64,000 nt of DNA from Bicyclus anynana (GCF_947172395.1 NC_069083.1:2264501-2328500); one strand, 5' to 3'. Shown: positions 22,702-35,220, numbered from the stretch's first letter. The notes: generated by a model from the sequence alone, not told the origin. Translations and numbers: made by a program.

Positions 22702-25700
22702 TCAAGCGAAATCTACGCCTGTGTCAAGTAGATCTCTTATAAGTACTGTAGCCTTCCGCGGCAGTATACGTAGGAGATGTCCCAGGAACAGCAAATGTTT
22801 GGGGACTGATGATTCAGGATAGTTGCGACGAACGCTGTCTAAAATTGAGTCGGCAGCTTTTTCTGGTGTTATTGTTCCGAAGTAGCTTGGGATCCTGAAA
22901 ACAAAAACAATTATGTCTTATTTGATGAAGCAGCAAAAAGAAATTAATCGTCACCCAAATTTTAATCGTGATCATGGGTGAGTACCGTCAGCATGGAAAC
23001 CGCTTTTTAATTCGATGTCGCAAGCAAGCTTGGAGCAAGATACTGTTAGTTCAGTCTGTTTACAGGATAGGTCAAATCAAGATGACATCTTGAACCGTCG
23101 GAGAGTATAACGGAACCTTCACTCCCCACCCCTAAACCCTTCTTGATACGCCACGTCGCAGTTTCGATCATACCGCGTCGCAAGGACCAGCTCATGACTT
23201 AGGGCACAGTATGAGTTCCAAACTAGTCGGGCATACTCCGACGTTGTGTCACGTGAGTTTTAGCCGTGTTTCATAATAAATTAATATATGTGTATTAGCG
23301 GACGCCAGAGTTATTTAACTCAAAAATTAATTTTTTGAGTAATTTTTTGGGTTTAGTGTGGTTTATAACTTACGTAGGACAATGTAAGTTATAAATCACA
23401 CTAAATATTTGCCAAACCGACAGAAATGATCGCGATAGCCAAAAGGAGGCATGGCGGTTTCGACTCCCGTCGCGTCCGCAATTCTGAAATATAGTCCTTG
23501 TTTAATTAAAATCTATGATTTGACTCTGGTACACGTTAAAGAGACCAGATTTATGTCATAGATACAATTTAGTATTTAATCTAATTACCCAGTGAATATG
23601 ACAACAGCAATCTAACCTTCACCAATGACTAAACAGATTAGCCGATTAGATATGCTAAGCCAAAAGGAGTAGGTATTCCGTTTCTTATCAATTAACTGTC
23701 AGTATCCTACAGGATGTTTAAAATCTAGCATAGGCATAATGATGCCACAGGAATTTATACTCATTTAGATTATAAAAAAATGTGTAGTTTTTTACGAATA
23801 TACAGTTATCTATACTAATATTATAAAGCTGAAGAGTTTGTTTGTTTGTTTGTTTGATTGAACGCGCTAATCTCTGGAACTACTGGTCTGATTTGAAAAA
23901 TTCTTTCAGTGTTAGATAGCCCATTTATCAAGGAAGGCTATAGGCTTATTATCCCTGTATTCCTACGGGAACGGGAACCACGCGGGTGAAACCGCGCGGC
24001 GTCAGCTAGTTTTTAATATTCAGTAGGTATTCTAAAATAATGTTTATTATATTTAAAGGATATAAAATGTCATAGCTGAACTTTTTAATATGACGCATAT
24101 TACTTGTTTTTATTTTTCAAGCAAATATATTGATGTATGATAGGTAATAACACATTTTTATAATATTGGTACACTGCCATAGTCTGATACAAGTAGGTAT
24201 GTATATGGCACATTAATATAGTTTGGTAAAACATTTAAGAAGTATCATCAGGCTGTTCCCGGAGAATAAAATGGTAACTGCCATTAAGCGTGTTTTAATA
24301 TTATTACATTTTTGGGATCTACAGGTGTTAATACATCTACTCAATTTTATTCGTAATTTGTATGCAGTTATTTACGAAGTTACAAAATGATTTGTTTTCG
24401 ATATTCTTTTATTTGTAGCTTTATTATTAGATACATCTATTTTTTTATTTTTTTTTTATATGTAATTTCTGCGACATGGCGATCTGCTCATAGGCAATAA
24501 GCCATTCATTTATCTGATATCATCATATCATTTAATGTTTTCTTTGAGAGCTATTTTGCTGCAGATTCCCTGTCAGCAGCTCTCCCTTTGGCTTGTTATG
24601 GAAATCTGTTCCACAGGTCGGGAATGCTGTGTCTTTGTAGCCGAGCAAAACGGAGTCCACCCTCGCGACTCAGAGCCCGTGCAAGCTCATTTGTGTGAAT
24701 TGTCAGTCTCTCCTGATACCTCAGGCTGCACTGGGATATTTCTTCACGTACTGTTTTTATGTCAATGTCGTGGTACATGTATTTATTGCTGATACATCGC
24801 GGGATGCCAAACATTGTTCTTAGTGCTTTATTTTGGAATCTTTCTAGTATTTCAATATTTGAATTACTGGCCGTTCCCCACAGCTGTATGCCGTACCTCC
24901 AGATCGGTTTTAGCACTGCTTTATATATCAGCATTTTGTTTGTGTTTATAAGTTGCGAGTGTCGTCCTAGTAGCCAGCTGTAAGAACGTAGCTTGCCATC
25001 CAATTGTTTTCTCTTTGTCCAAATATGTTTTAGCCATGTCAGTCTTCTATCCAAATGTAATCCTAGATACTTAGCATCGTCTTCCTGAGGTATCATTTTG
25101 TCGTTTAGTTTAACAGGGGGACAGGATTCTCTCCTGAGTGTGAATGTGACGTGGACAGATTTATTTTCATTAGCTTTTATTTTCCACTGTTTGAACCACT
25201 TTTCTATTTCCCTTAGGTGATTCTGTAGCAAAAACGAAGCTGTAGAAGGGTTTGAATGTGAGCATAACAAGGCCGTGTCATCAGCGTATGTCGCTATTGA
25301 TGTGGAATCGTTTGTTGGGACATCGGCAGTGAAGATTAGATATAATACAGGGCCCAGTATGCTACCTTGGGGAACTCCGGAATTGATTTCATAAAGTTTA
25401 GAGCAGTCGTTATTAAATTTAACTTGATAACTCCTTTTATCCAGGTATGACTTTAAAATGGCAAGAAAACTGTGTGGTAGCATCTTTTTTAGCTTAAAGA
25501 TGAGGCCTTCGTGCCATACCTTATCAAATGCTTGGCTAATATCTAAGCTCTATTCTAAGCTTCTGCTAATGATATCAACGATTCGGTGAACTTGTTCCAC
25601 AGTGCCATGCTTTTCGCGGAATCCGAACTGATGGTTTGGCAACACTGTACTCAAATGTTCCTTCATTCGATTAAGGAGTATTCGCTCGAAAAGCTTTCCA

Positions 25701-28700
25701 ATAACTGGCAATAGGCTGATAGGTCTATACGAGGATGCCTTTTGTGGTGGTTTCCCAGGTTTAGCTATCATTATTACCTGAGCTATCTTCCATTGACCAG
25801 GAAAGTGTTCAAATCTTATGCAGGCATTAAAAATGTGTCCCAGTTTCATTATTCCTTTGAATGGAAGTTTCTTCAGAAGTGTGGCGTCAATTTGGTCATA
25901 TCCAGGTGCTTTACCCTCCTGAAGTAACTTCATTTCTTCGAATACTTCTTTAGGGCTAATATTTTTTAAGGGCATACACATTTGATTCGCTGTTCCTAGG
26001 TATTCTCTGATTTTTATGTCATGTTCATGGCAACCCTCAGTGAGCGGTTGAAAAACAGTGAATAAATGTTCAGCGAATGTTATAGCCTTCTCTAAATCAG
26101 TTCTAGCCCATCCGCCTTTATTATAGATTAGATACATCTATGTGTTTGTCAATATAACTTGATGAAAGCTAAATAATAAGCTTTCATTTGAGCTATAGTC
26201 TATTAATTTGTGAACAATCATCAAAAACCGGTTTTTTATTTTTCCTAAAAAATAACTTTTTTGCAATTACGGTTTTGTTGTGCGAGAACGGCGATCTATA
26301 AGTGATTGCTAAGACACCATTCATTTGGTAAACAAGTTTCAAAGCCACACACCTCCCTCTGTATTACCCTAAATAATTCAACAATACATTTCTGCTGTGC
26401 TGACGTCATTCAGCTTTTCGCACACATAGGCGTTCTGTTTACTTACTACTACACATTATATTCAAAGCAAAACCTGTCATTGAATTTATAAAAATGTCTT
26501 CCAAAAGTAAAATTAAACTTACTTCATTCTCAATTCTGAACTGTCTTCAACAATAAAAGGGTAGATATGCATGAGTGTTACATGAACTCCGGTAATCTTA
26601 TTCACTCTCAGATCTTCCATAAGAGACTCAGCAAGGCCCTGGACAGCGAACTGAGCTACACTCAGGGGCTTTTGGTGCTTGATGTAGCTCAGGCCAGCTA
26701 CTGAGGTCAGAGCCACAATGTGCCCATGGTTCTTCACTTTCATATCTTCCATGAAGTTGTCTATTATCTGCAAAGAAAATGTTACTTTATTATTCATGAG
26801 GTAATGCTGTATTTAGTCTGATTGCAGAGATGGGATTTTTTTTATTTCCCTTTGGTGTACTCCAGTAATATGACTTTTACTATTATTTTTATTTTCTTAT
26901 GAGCAACCTTAGTCTAACTTCATCATTATCAACCCACTTTCGGCTCACTGCTGAGCTCGAGTATCCTCTTAGAATGAGAGGGGTTAGGCCAATAGTCCAC
27001 CACGCTGGCCCAATGCGGATTGGCAGACTTCAGACATGGAGAGAATTAAGAAAATTCTCTGGTATGCAGGTTTCCTCACGATGTTTTTCCTTTACCGTTT
27101 GAGTGATATTTAATTTCTTAAAATGCACTCAACTCAAAAGTTGGGTGCATGCCTCGGACCGGATTTGAATCCACACCCTCCGAAATCAGAGGCCGAGGTA
27201 CACTAGGCACATAAGTCTAACTTATATATTGTCAATAATATGAATGATATATGTATGTAATAGTATTTAATACATGTTGTTTACTATAATATTCCATTTA
27301 CAATATCATTAGATGTGCGTGTGCCCTCTAAAGTTGCCTGTAGGCATAGATTGAGCACTAAGCCATATCTCGTGGCGAGAGACATATCGTCGACCAATAG
27401 CTACGGAATCGAAAATATTGTTGTATCATCCCATCGCAAGAGAATGCGATATTCTCGTTTCCGCCGCTGTTGGTCAACAATATATATCTTTCTCTAGTAC
27501 GAGATATCTCCTGGCACACACTCTTTCTTATTGAAATCTTACCCCTTCAATAGGCCTAGGGGAGAGGAAGGAATTAATATTTTATTTAATGGAAAATTGG
27601 GCTTTACTGACAGACACAACAAGACCCAGTGTACTATTTATTACTTACCCAAAAATAAGATGTTAGCGTAAGATCCAAAGTGTCATGAATATCCTGCGGT
27701 GGCTCAGTCATCAGGGACCTGGGGCTTGGTATACCGCAGCAATAGAACACCATGCTGACAAAACCGAGCTCATTCTTTATCTGCTTGGCTAAATTGTCTA
27801 CATTTTTCTTTTTCGTGATGTCACAGATATAGCTGAGAGCTGCACCACCATTTCCTTTGATGTATGCAACTGTTTTGGTGTTATTCACTTCGTTATTGTC
27901 GACACAGATCACTTTTGCATTGAGCTGAGCTAGTTTTATGGCTATTTCACGTCCAACACCTCTGCCTGCACCAACCACCTGTAAAAATGAGAATACTGAA
28001 TAAAATTTCAGTTATTTATTACACTTTTATATTACATAATTGCCTATTGGGTTCTGTAGTTTGTTAATATGTCTTTTAACCCTGAGATTATGATTTCATA
28101 ACAAGCATAATAAGTCAAGTCTTAGATATAATAATTCAAGTATTAGATATACATACTGTTACTAGTTGACCCAGCAAACATTGTTTTGCCTTAAAAATAT
28201 GTGGGGTGGGTCACCCTTACCATTTAGGGGTGTGAAATATAGATGTTGGATGTCTCTCAAACTTACCTGATATGCACACAAAATTTCATAAAAATCAGTC
28301 CAGCCGTGTCGGAAGAATTTAGTAATAATCACCGCAACATATGAATTTTATATATTAGATGTACTTGTGATCTAATCACTGTGTTAAAATTAAATATAAT
28401 AATACAAGAAGATAGTAAGTAGTGTATACTAACATCCTATGGAAAACAAACTCTCAATTTTATTTAGAACAAAGCACTGATAGGCATGATAACACCAACA
28501 TGATTTATCATAGAGCAACATAAAATACATGCAGTGTAATAGTAGTAGATGCAACATAAATATAATTTTTTATACACTAAATAGGCTAGTACTTGCCTAC
28601 AATAAATCTTGGTGGATAGCAACATAAGATCTAGATTGAGGCATTTGCCTAAAAAATGCCATTCGCTTGTTTTGAAGGTGCAATAAATGAATCTTGGCCT

Positions 28701-29119
28701 ACTTGAACACCAAAAAGGTATATTACAACTAAGTAATTGAATGTACTGAAAATGTAAATGTATGTCTGGCCTCGTCAGACGTCCCCTCTATAAGTATATA
28801 TAAGTAATTGAATGTAACTATAATTGTACATAATCTAATAAAAAATATTTTTTAATTTTAAGCTTTTGCCTAAAAGTGTATATAGTAAGTACTCCTTGTC
28901 TTTTACACAACAATATACTGAAAAAATATAAATAAACATAATATATAAATTATATCTTACCAGGGCCATTTCATTTTCAACAGATTTCTTTGGTGGAGGA
29001 CTGAACACTTCATAGACAGCTTGCAGTATTGCATACATAGCATTTATGATCACCCACATAGTGTCAACCATCAAAACACACAAAGAATAACCTCTTAACA
29101 GCATTTTGAATGGAAACAT
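22702..29119 (-). CDS. SDR16C-like membrane-anchored short-chain dehydrogenase/reductase, catalytically degenerate
   Basis: Four coding exons can be joined with GT-AG borders and matching phase: 29161-28961 (start codon chosen at 29119), 27978-27649, 26767-26523 and 22894-22702, giving 308 residues, the usual length for SDR16C / retinol dehydrogenase 10-type proteins. Residues about 8-30 form a hydrophobic N-terminal anchor, suggesting ER or lipid-droplet membrane placement. The cofactor loop VVGAGRGVG (54-62) and a later CDI (105-107) are the Rossmann signatures. The family motif NNAG is YCCG (132-135). Of the tetrad Asn-Ser-Tyr-Lys, Ser185 remains, but the Tyr position is Leu198, the Lys position is Gln202, and the Asn position lies in DLTLTSYFW as Thr. 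Family members oxidise or reduce retinoids, steroids or fatty alcohols; this one probably cannot. The exon holding the start begins at 29161 after a CAG acceptor, so a non-coding 5' exon lies upstream. Family call secure; inactivity is inferred. Confidence 0.87.
23355..23405. repeat. Hairpin with 20-bp arms
   Basis: tagtgtggtttataacttac pairs with gtaagttataaatcacacta across a 10-base loop (one mismatch), inside an SDR intron. Confidence 0.85.
23815..24012. repeat. Dispersed repeat E copy
   Basis: Runs from actaatattataaagctgaa through gtttgtttgtttgtttgatt and ggaaccacgcgggtgaaacc to gcggcgtcagctagt. Inverted or partial copies lie at 54283-54478, 50140-50280 and 47215-47405. Confidence 0.85.
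24441..26126 (-). mobile_element. 5'-truncated Jockey-like non-LTR retrotransposon with target-site duplication
   Basis: The minus strand encodes the middle and C-terminal part of a reverse transcriptase. The upstream frame (26126-25550) carries fingers/palm motifs such as GYDQIDATLL and SYRPISLLPVIGKLFERIL. The downstream frame (about 25545-24596) carries DISQAFDKVWH, the catalytic YADD box, and a C-terminal region ending near PDLWNRFP. A small deletion with a frameshift at about 25545-25550 separates the frames, so the copy is dead. The 3' end is a poly(A)-rich tail (poly(T) on the plus strand from 24441). The 15-base sequence attagatacatctat flanks it exactly, at 24426-24440 and 26127-26141. 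It lies inside the large SDR intron in the same orientation as the gene. Confidence 0.88.
26920..27205 (-). mobile_element. SINE family C copy
   Basis: Inverted copy from catcattatcaacccacttt to the tRNA-like head (cggaccggatttgaatccac). Located in an SDR intron. Confidence 0.85.
27335..27560. mobile_element. MITE-like palindrome, TAGGCCTA-ended family
   Basis: The inner arms gccatatctcgtggcgagag / ctagtacgagatatctcctg gc are inverted copies, with gtcgaccaatag against ctgttggtcaac. The outer right end reads aataggcctagggg. Located in an SDR intron. Confidence 0.55.
28160..28365. repeat. Repeat D-like fragment
   Basis: Contains gaaatatagatgttggatgt and cacaaaatttcataaaaatc agtccagccgt, matching the tail after the array at 1.7 kb. 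Confidence 0.6.
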
Positions 29120-29161
29120 TGGGTTCAGTACATTGCTCAGTATCCTGCTTGCCAAGGATGC

Positions 29162-30813
29162 CTGGAAAAAATGAAAAATTGATAAAAACATACATACACA
29201 TAGGACCTCCCCCTTTTTTAAACTTGGTTAAAAATTAAAAATAAATGTAATAGTTTTAGCCTAAATTTCAATAGCTCAATGGTATAGAGGTTTTAGACAA
29301 CATTTCTGATGCAGATAATGACTTGGTTTACAACACACTTACTAATTTAAAGGAGATTAAAATATGTTTTTTTTTTAATATCATATTTTAGTTTGTCTTT
29401 TCTTCAAAAGTATATTAAGTACTGAATTATTTTATTTTTTATAATAATGTTTATGCAATTGTACTTAAATTAATAAAAATATACGTAAAATGCATAACTT
29501 AATTATGATTTATGTTGAAGAATACTTACCATTACCAAACAAATTACAATGCACTTTAAGGACTTCTATTGATCTAAAAGGAAAAGTAAAATACTTGAAA
29601 AATCATATATTTAGAAAGCTACCATTTGCTACTACATTATTAAAGCTAAAAATAATTTCAGTTACCATGCAATATAATGTATTAAAATATGCAATCTACT
29701 AAACAGCGAAAAAATTATATTGTTATTAAAACTGATAATTAAAATGTTTTTTGTATAATATACACATACCCTACATTAAAAATTAAAATACAAGCATTAA
29801 AAATACCTGCATATAGCAGCTCAAGCATAGTATACAGGACAGTGTACGATAATTATTAGGCAAGTTCAAATTCAAGTGCATATAAAAGGCTGATAATTAC
29901 TATATCAGTTTAAATCACGATAATAAGAGAGATAAACCTAAACCAAAGTCAAATACAAATAACAAACCTCGTGTGGCCACTGGCTACTGATGACCTATGC
30001 TAATCGCCGTATGACAAAGAATGCTAGTTTAAAAATCTCCTAAATTAAATTACTTATTAGTTAATTTTTTGTATAATTAAACTAATACGACACCAATAAC
30101 CAAAGTCCAAAAATTAACAATAATCAATAAACATTTCGTGCATTTTTTTAAAGCATCAATCCAAAATCCAAGAATCAGCTGTTCTTGACTTGTTCACTTC
30201 ACTCATCACTGTCACAAACAGTCACAAACGTCAAATGAAGATCACTATCAGTGGCAATCGTCATCAACTGTCAAGTCAAGCCGAATTCATTTTTTTCGAA
30301 TGAACGGTGAAACCAAACATAGCCGAAAGGCAAAATGACATTGAATCTTCGTGGAGGGAGAATGGTATTCTTTTTCTTAGTGAATCTTAGATACATAGAT
30401 AAGGTCTTTGACATAGATAGGTACCTAATTTGATAGTTGAAGATTGAATAGTGATAATTTTAAGTTTATTATCTATTGTTTACTTTATGATTTGATTTAT
30501 CTACAATCTATGGTTAAATTAAATGTCAAATTGTCAAATGGTATTTGTTTTGTTTTTATAAATATACCTATTATTTTTACAACTTTTTAAAAATCAAGAT
30601 AGTTTTTACTTTTCGTGAGTTTTTCGTTTTCCGCAATCAAATAGAAATATATTACAATTAAGAATATTTAAATTGTTAAATTTGGATGGCCCATAGCCGC
30701 TTTTGTGAATTTGTGAACTCGAACTTGTCAATTTTGATATGTTTTGAAAACAAAAAGAAATTTTTGAGGAAAATAGTCCGGACTAGTTAAAAAAATTGAA
30801 ATAAAGCAAAATA
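29162..30813. promoter_or_regulatory. Shared 5' region between the SDR gene (minus) and BORCS8 (plus)
   Basis: About 1.65 kb separate the SDR coding exon from the BORCS8 start codon. No clear TATA box pairs with a start site on either side. The stretch 30160-30300 is less AT-rich and has repeated GTGAC/GTCAC words, so it may hold the SDR transcription start and a non-coding first exon. The small frame at 29490-29702 has no recognisable similarity and is probably chance. The arrangement suggests a bidirectional promoter; no specific element is demonstrated. Confidence 0.3.
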
Positions 30814-32530
30814 ATGGCATTTGTATATCAAAGCGACCCTGATCTGGAAGCGAAAGCAAAAAAAGGTATGAATTTCAAATTACATTTGTCTCATGCTATG
30901 CTTAAAAAATGTCTTGTGGTTGTTGTATTGGCCACCCTACTTGGTCCTCCGCCTTCCATTGACGGCCGCATGGCGCAGTGGGTAGTAACCCTGATTTCTG
31001 TATCCTCGGCAGTGGGTTCGATTCCCACAAGTGGAAAAATATTTGCGATGCTTGCTTACTTTAGGCTAGACTGTCTATATTTATTCATATTCCGTCCGTA
31101 AATGGCTGTATGGCGGTGTCAAGTAACAGATACTCAAAAAGACTAGTTTTTGAGAATATTGACGACACAAAACCCTCCCATGTACCTACCTAAAGATCAA
31201 AATAAAGAACCTCTGTCTTCAAAGTTGTGTAAAAAAAGTTTAATAGTTATACAATTTTTTTTAACTTAGGATTCTATAACTTCACAGTCCAGGTGTCAAG
31301 GTCATCATGTGACAGAGAGAAAATCTTTGGGCCTGGTAGCAAAGCCTTGCTCTGCTTGTAAAAAAAGCTTAACAATATGTAATAAATTTTCAGCTGCAGA
31401 ACGCATATCAGAGAACATGCACATAGTAGCCAATGAGCCGTCATTGGCATTGTACAGATTGCAGGAGCATGTCAGGAAAGCACTGCCACCCATGGTCGAG
31501 AGGAGAGTTGAGGTCACGAAGCTGCAGCATGAACTGCAAGGAAGGTGTTATGATGTGGAGTATGCTTTGAGGTAAGCTATTCTTTTTTTATTAGAGCTCT
31601 TTATAATATTAGTAAAGATATGCTCACACTTGACACAATTAAACCTGATGGAATGCAATACAGCAGTAGTAGTAAATAGGAGCATGCTTACATAGTAAAT
31701 GTGTATTCATTGTATATAAAGTTACTTAAATACACAAAAATGGCTAAACAGATTCTATACAGTAGGTACAAAATGCTCAAAAAGTATTGAACAGATGCAC
31801 ACAGTTTTCACCAAAGGATGAATGGTATTTATGTTGAAATTGAAATATTTAGAGTCAACAAGCACTTTTAAAAAATCATTTTTGACTTTTTGTAAAGACT
31901 CTATCAACAGTTTGGAAGGCAGGTTCTGCTGAAAAGAGCATGCATGAAACTTAACAGTTGCTCATTGAAAAAAAACCATTTTAGGCATACAGAGTTTAAA
32001 AAAGCCTCAATAGCTCAACAGTAAGAGTGGTTGGATTCATCACTGAGGGGTGGTGGTTCGATCCCTGCTCTGTTGGTCTATTGTCGTACCCACTCCTAGC
32101 ACAGTCTTTCCCAAGGAAAGGTCTGGGAATATTGGTCATATTTAAAAATATGACAAATATTCTTTTTGAAAAGAGTGGCTATGTTCTAGTGATATACAAA
32201 ATACCTACATTATGCTACAAATATTTTATTTACTTGCATTTCAGTGCAGTGAAGTCAATGGACGCAGCGGCCACAAGTTTCAACAACATCCAGGAAATGC
32301 TGAAGCAGTCAATATTTTTAAAACAACAGTTAAAGTATGAGGAAGCACGGCGAAATAAAAAAGATACCAACTCTGTGTACAAACGTCTCTCTGCGCACAT
32401 AGTGCTCGACCTCCCGGACTTGTCCGACTTCTCCATGATCAGGGAAACTACCAACAGGTTAGAGAATATCATGACACAAGCGCGAGGATCCAACGCAGAG
32501 CTACACAGGTCTCATACTACTCTGCATTAG
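30814..32530 (+). CDS. BORCS8: BORCS8 homologue (BLOC-one-related complex subunit 8)
   Basis: Three exons join in phase: 30814-30865, 31394-31571 and 32245-32530, all with GT-AG borders, giving 171 residues. BORCS8 (MEF2BNB) is one of the eight subunits of BORC, which sits on the cytosolic face of lysosomes and recruits ARL8 and kinesin for movement toward the cell periphery. Recognition rests on the block LANEPS..ALYRLQEHVR, here VANEPSLALYRLQEHVRK at about residues 27-44, then a coiled-coil-prone stretch, VEYA at the exon 2/3 junction and SAVKSMD, which matches the family's SAVKNLV. The human protein has 119 residues; this one continues about 50 residues further and ends in a polar tail. 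The gene is head to head with the SDR gene and convergent with the ABCA-like gene. Intron 1 holds a SINE-like fragment and intron 2 a SINE. Confidence 0.88.
30965..31075 (+). mobile_element. SINE-like fragment in BORCS8 intron 1
   Basis: Carries A-box-like catggcgcagtgggtagtaa and B-box-like gtgggttcgattcccacaag spaced as in tRNA-derived SINEs. No further copy is in the window. Confidence 0.6.
32006..32200 (+). mobile_element. SINE family B copy in BORCS8 intron 2
   Basis: Head gcctcaatagctcaacagta, B box gtggttcgatccctgctctg, body ggtctattgtcgtacccact and a cacagtctttccc end. Copies lie at 50508-50690 and 54110-54280, also plus strand. Confidence 0.85.
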
Positions 32531-32584
32531 TAACTTTTGAGATTATCTAGAAGTCATCAAAACAGCTAGACTATTCTGAACGAT

Positions 32585-32705
32585 ATTTTAATAACTCGCA
32601 AGAGCGAGTTTCGAATCCACCTCTATCTCTCTCTGTTTAACACGATACTATAGAATGAGAAAGATAGCGGTGAATTCGAAATTCGCACTTGCGAGTTATA
32701 CAAAA
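32585..32705. mobile_element. MITE with TAACTCGCAAG ends
   Basis: The ends taactcgcaagagcgagttt and aaattcgcacttgcgagtta are inverted repeats, and the arms continue inward (cctctatctctctc / gagaaagatagcgg). About 120 bp, just after the BORCS8 stop codon, possibly in its 3' UTR. Confidence 0.8.
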
Positions 32706-34010
32706 CATTGTTAGAGAATAGCCGTGCTGGTGCCTGTATTAACTTTCTGTAGCAAGCAACATTTAATATCCGTTTTAGTCTAAAAAGTATAGTTACTAGT
32801 TAAATTTTAAACCTTATTCACCCTAGATCTGTATTTCTGAAAATTCATTAAAATCAGTTCAGGGGCTTAAGCGTGAAACATTAAAGACATGCAGACCTAT
32901 ACTTTCAAGAATTACCTATACTTTCATCATAAGCAGAACCACAAAACTGAAGTATGATGAGTATGATTATTTAATAATTGAGGGTAGAACTAAGATAAAA
33001 TTTACACTTTTGCAGTGGCGCCTCAAAAGTGATTTATCTTTTTCATACAGAAATGATTTCTATAGGACACAGTGTGTGGGCATTGTAAACTATCATTTGT
33101 CATTGCTTTTGCATTTCTTATAGTTGGATGCAATCTTTATGACTTTTCCGAACATCGTCCGTTAAGCTGAGCAATACAAGATTTTAGGTATCACCTGTTG
33201 CGTAGGGACACAGCGGGCAGGGCATCACCCCGCGCGCAACTGATATTTTATAAATATTTTCGATGTGTGAGTTTATCTCATCCTCCTCAAAAATAAACAG
33301 ACAATTTTGTTGGTGAATTTGAAGTCAAGTCCAATAGAAGGTAATTGGACTGAGTATCCACATATCAGTGAGGTGACCTCGGTCACCTCATGAATGACCT
33401 ACGCGTAAATACGGCTTGTTTCGGAGATGTCACAAAGATTGCGTCAGACTATACTTACAGGACCTGTGATAGCTAGACATACCGCATTTTATAATTTTTG
33501 GAAGTCTGTCAGCCTACCATAGGTAAGTATGGTAGTCAGCTATAGAGCATCGACTATGGTGGCTTTGTAGGTTAGCAGGTTTCAAGGGTCTCTTAAGATT
33601 TTCCTCAACACAATCTGAAAAAGCATGTCTCTTTAAAGGTCTTTAGCGACGATTTTCCACGAAGCTAAGATTCTAGCGACTGGAGACATAATTCCTCATG
33701 ATATCTTGTAGGAAATATCACAAAATTACAGTTTACACTTGCACAATTGAGGATTTGGACCCTTGAAACCTGCAACCTTTCAAAGTCTATGCCAGAATTC
33801 CATAATTGGCTACCCTGCTTACTCGGACCTATGGTAGAAGCATAAGTTTACAAACTTGGTCTTCATAAAATGTGGTTTATCTGAGTACCTACTGATGTCA
33901 CTGGGTGAAATAATATTGGGCTAAGATCAGGTATAAGGAATATATACTTACCCTCATCCGTTATTTAGTAGTGATAAGAAATAAATGGTAGATAATACTC
34001 ACAGTTACGT
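32706..34010. other. Intergenic region between convergent BORCS8 and ABCA-like genes
   Basis: No exon is recognisable. Short words such as taggtaagtatggtagtcag (about 33522) recur at 5500 and 40740 and mark an unnamed repeat (33450-33850) containing ggtttcaagggtctc / gggacccttgaaacc-type inverted arms. AATAAA at about 33291 could serve BORCS8, but this is unproven. Confidence 0.4.
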
Positions 34011-34011
34011 A

Positions 34012-34300
34012 TTGTAAATAGGTTGCCTAGTTAAATTGCGACTAGACACATTTTTCATACAAAATCTAGGAAACCGTGAACTAAAAATGCAACTTAATAT
34101 AGTTAAATTAAAATAAGTTTTCATTAACTTAAAATTAAAAAAAAAATACTACCCGACAGCAACTAACTAGGCAGCCTATTTGCAATGTGTCAATATGATT
34201 TTTTTCTATCATTTATTGAAAAAAAAAAATACTATCCGACAGCAACTAACTAGGCAGCCTATTTGCAATGTGTCAATGTGATTTTTCTCTATCATTTATT
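34012..34300. mobile_element. Palindromic element with duplicated right arm
   Basis: The left arm tattgtaaataggttgccta gtt is mirrored by aactaggcagcctatttgca. The right arm occurs twice in tandem (about 34140-34215 and 34225-34300), including gacagcaactaactaggcag. Confidence 0.75.
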
Positions 34301-34896
34301 TTGCAACTCAAACAAATACTAGATGACGGTATATATTTCATAAACCTGATCTCATACTACTCCGGAGATCTCATACTATAGTCTGGCAAGTTAGTAGATG
34401 ACACTCCGATGATATGCGGGTGACGGGGGGAAAAACTGCGCGGGTGTGAAATCGTGCGTGCGGGGAAGTGACGTGCATCAGTCGTGGGGTTTTCATTCAT
34501 CGCTACACGCCCCCCGGCCTGCGCACAACATCGATAGTGTTACCAACGAAGTTTCCAAGCTATATAATGTGTTATCCGTCTTTCATTCGCACGCAATATA
34601 TTGCTTGTCTTCATTCACAAAAACACCAATATGAGTAAATATTATGTGTATTTCTATAATAAATTATTATTACTAATGTAACAATGCTTATTACTAACAA
34701 AAATAAATTCAATTCTTGCGCAATAACTTAATATGCTTTTATTCAATTGCCTCACTTATTTGCCATTACTAACTTAAAGGCTTTGCTAAATTATTAGGTA
34801 CTAAGGTACAACGATCTACTTGGAAAAAATTCTTAAATTAGACATCCATTTTCGAAACTTTATAAATGACTATACTTTATAAACGATTATAAATGA

Positions 34897-35220
34897 CTAG
34901 CGGGCGCCCGCGACTTCGTCGGCGTACAAATCAATGTGTACTTTCAACCCCTATTGCACCACTAGGTGTTTAATTCGTATTTTTTTTATAATTTATGAAT
35001 ACATTTTTAAAACTGTAACTCTAAGAATGAAAGACTTTCCAAACAAACTTTCAACCCATATTTCACCTTCTTTTATTTTAGGGTCAAAAAGTGCCCTATC
35101 TTTTTCACCAAGGTCCCATTTACCATTAAACCAAAATTCCGCTTGATCAGCTTAGTCGCTTAGCTGTGAAAAGGTAACAGACAAACAGACTTTCTTTCGC
35201 ATTTATAATATTAGTATTCA
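34897..35220. repeat. Repeat D copy
   Basis: Head gactagcgggcgcccgcgac at 34896, body caacccctattgcacc and tail tttcgcatttataatattag. Confidence 0.8.

Noticed and set aside
24535..24983. Plus-strand frames across 24.5-25.0 kb
   Set aside because: Shadows of the reverse transcriptase coded on the minus strand.
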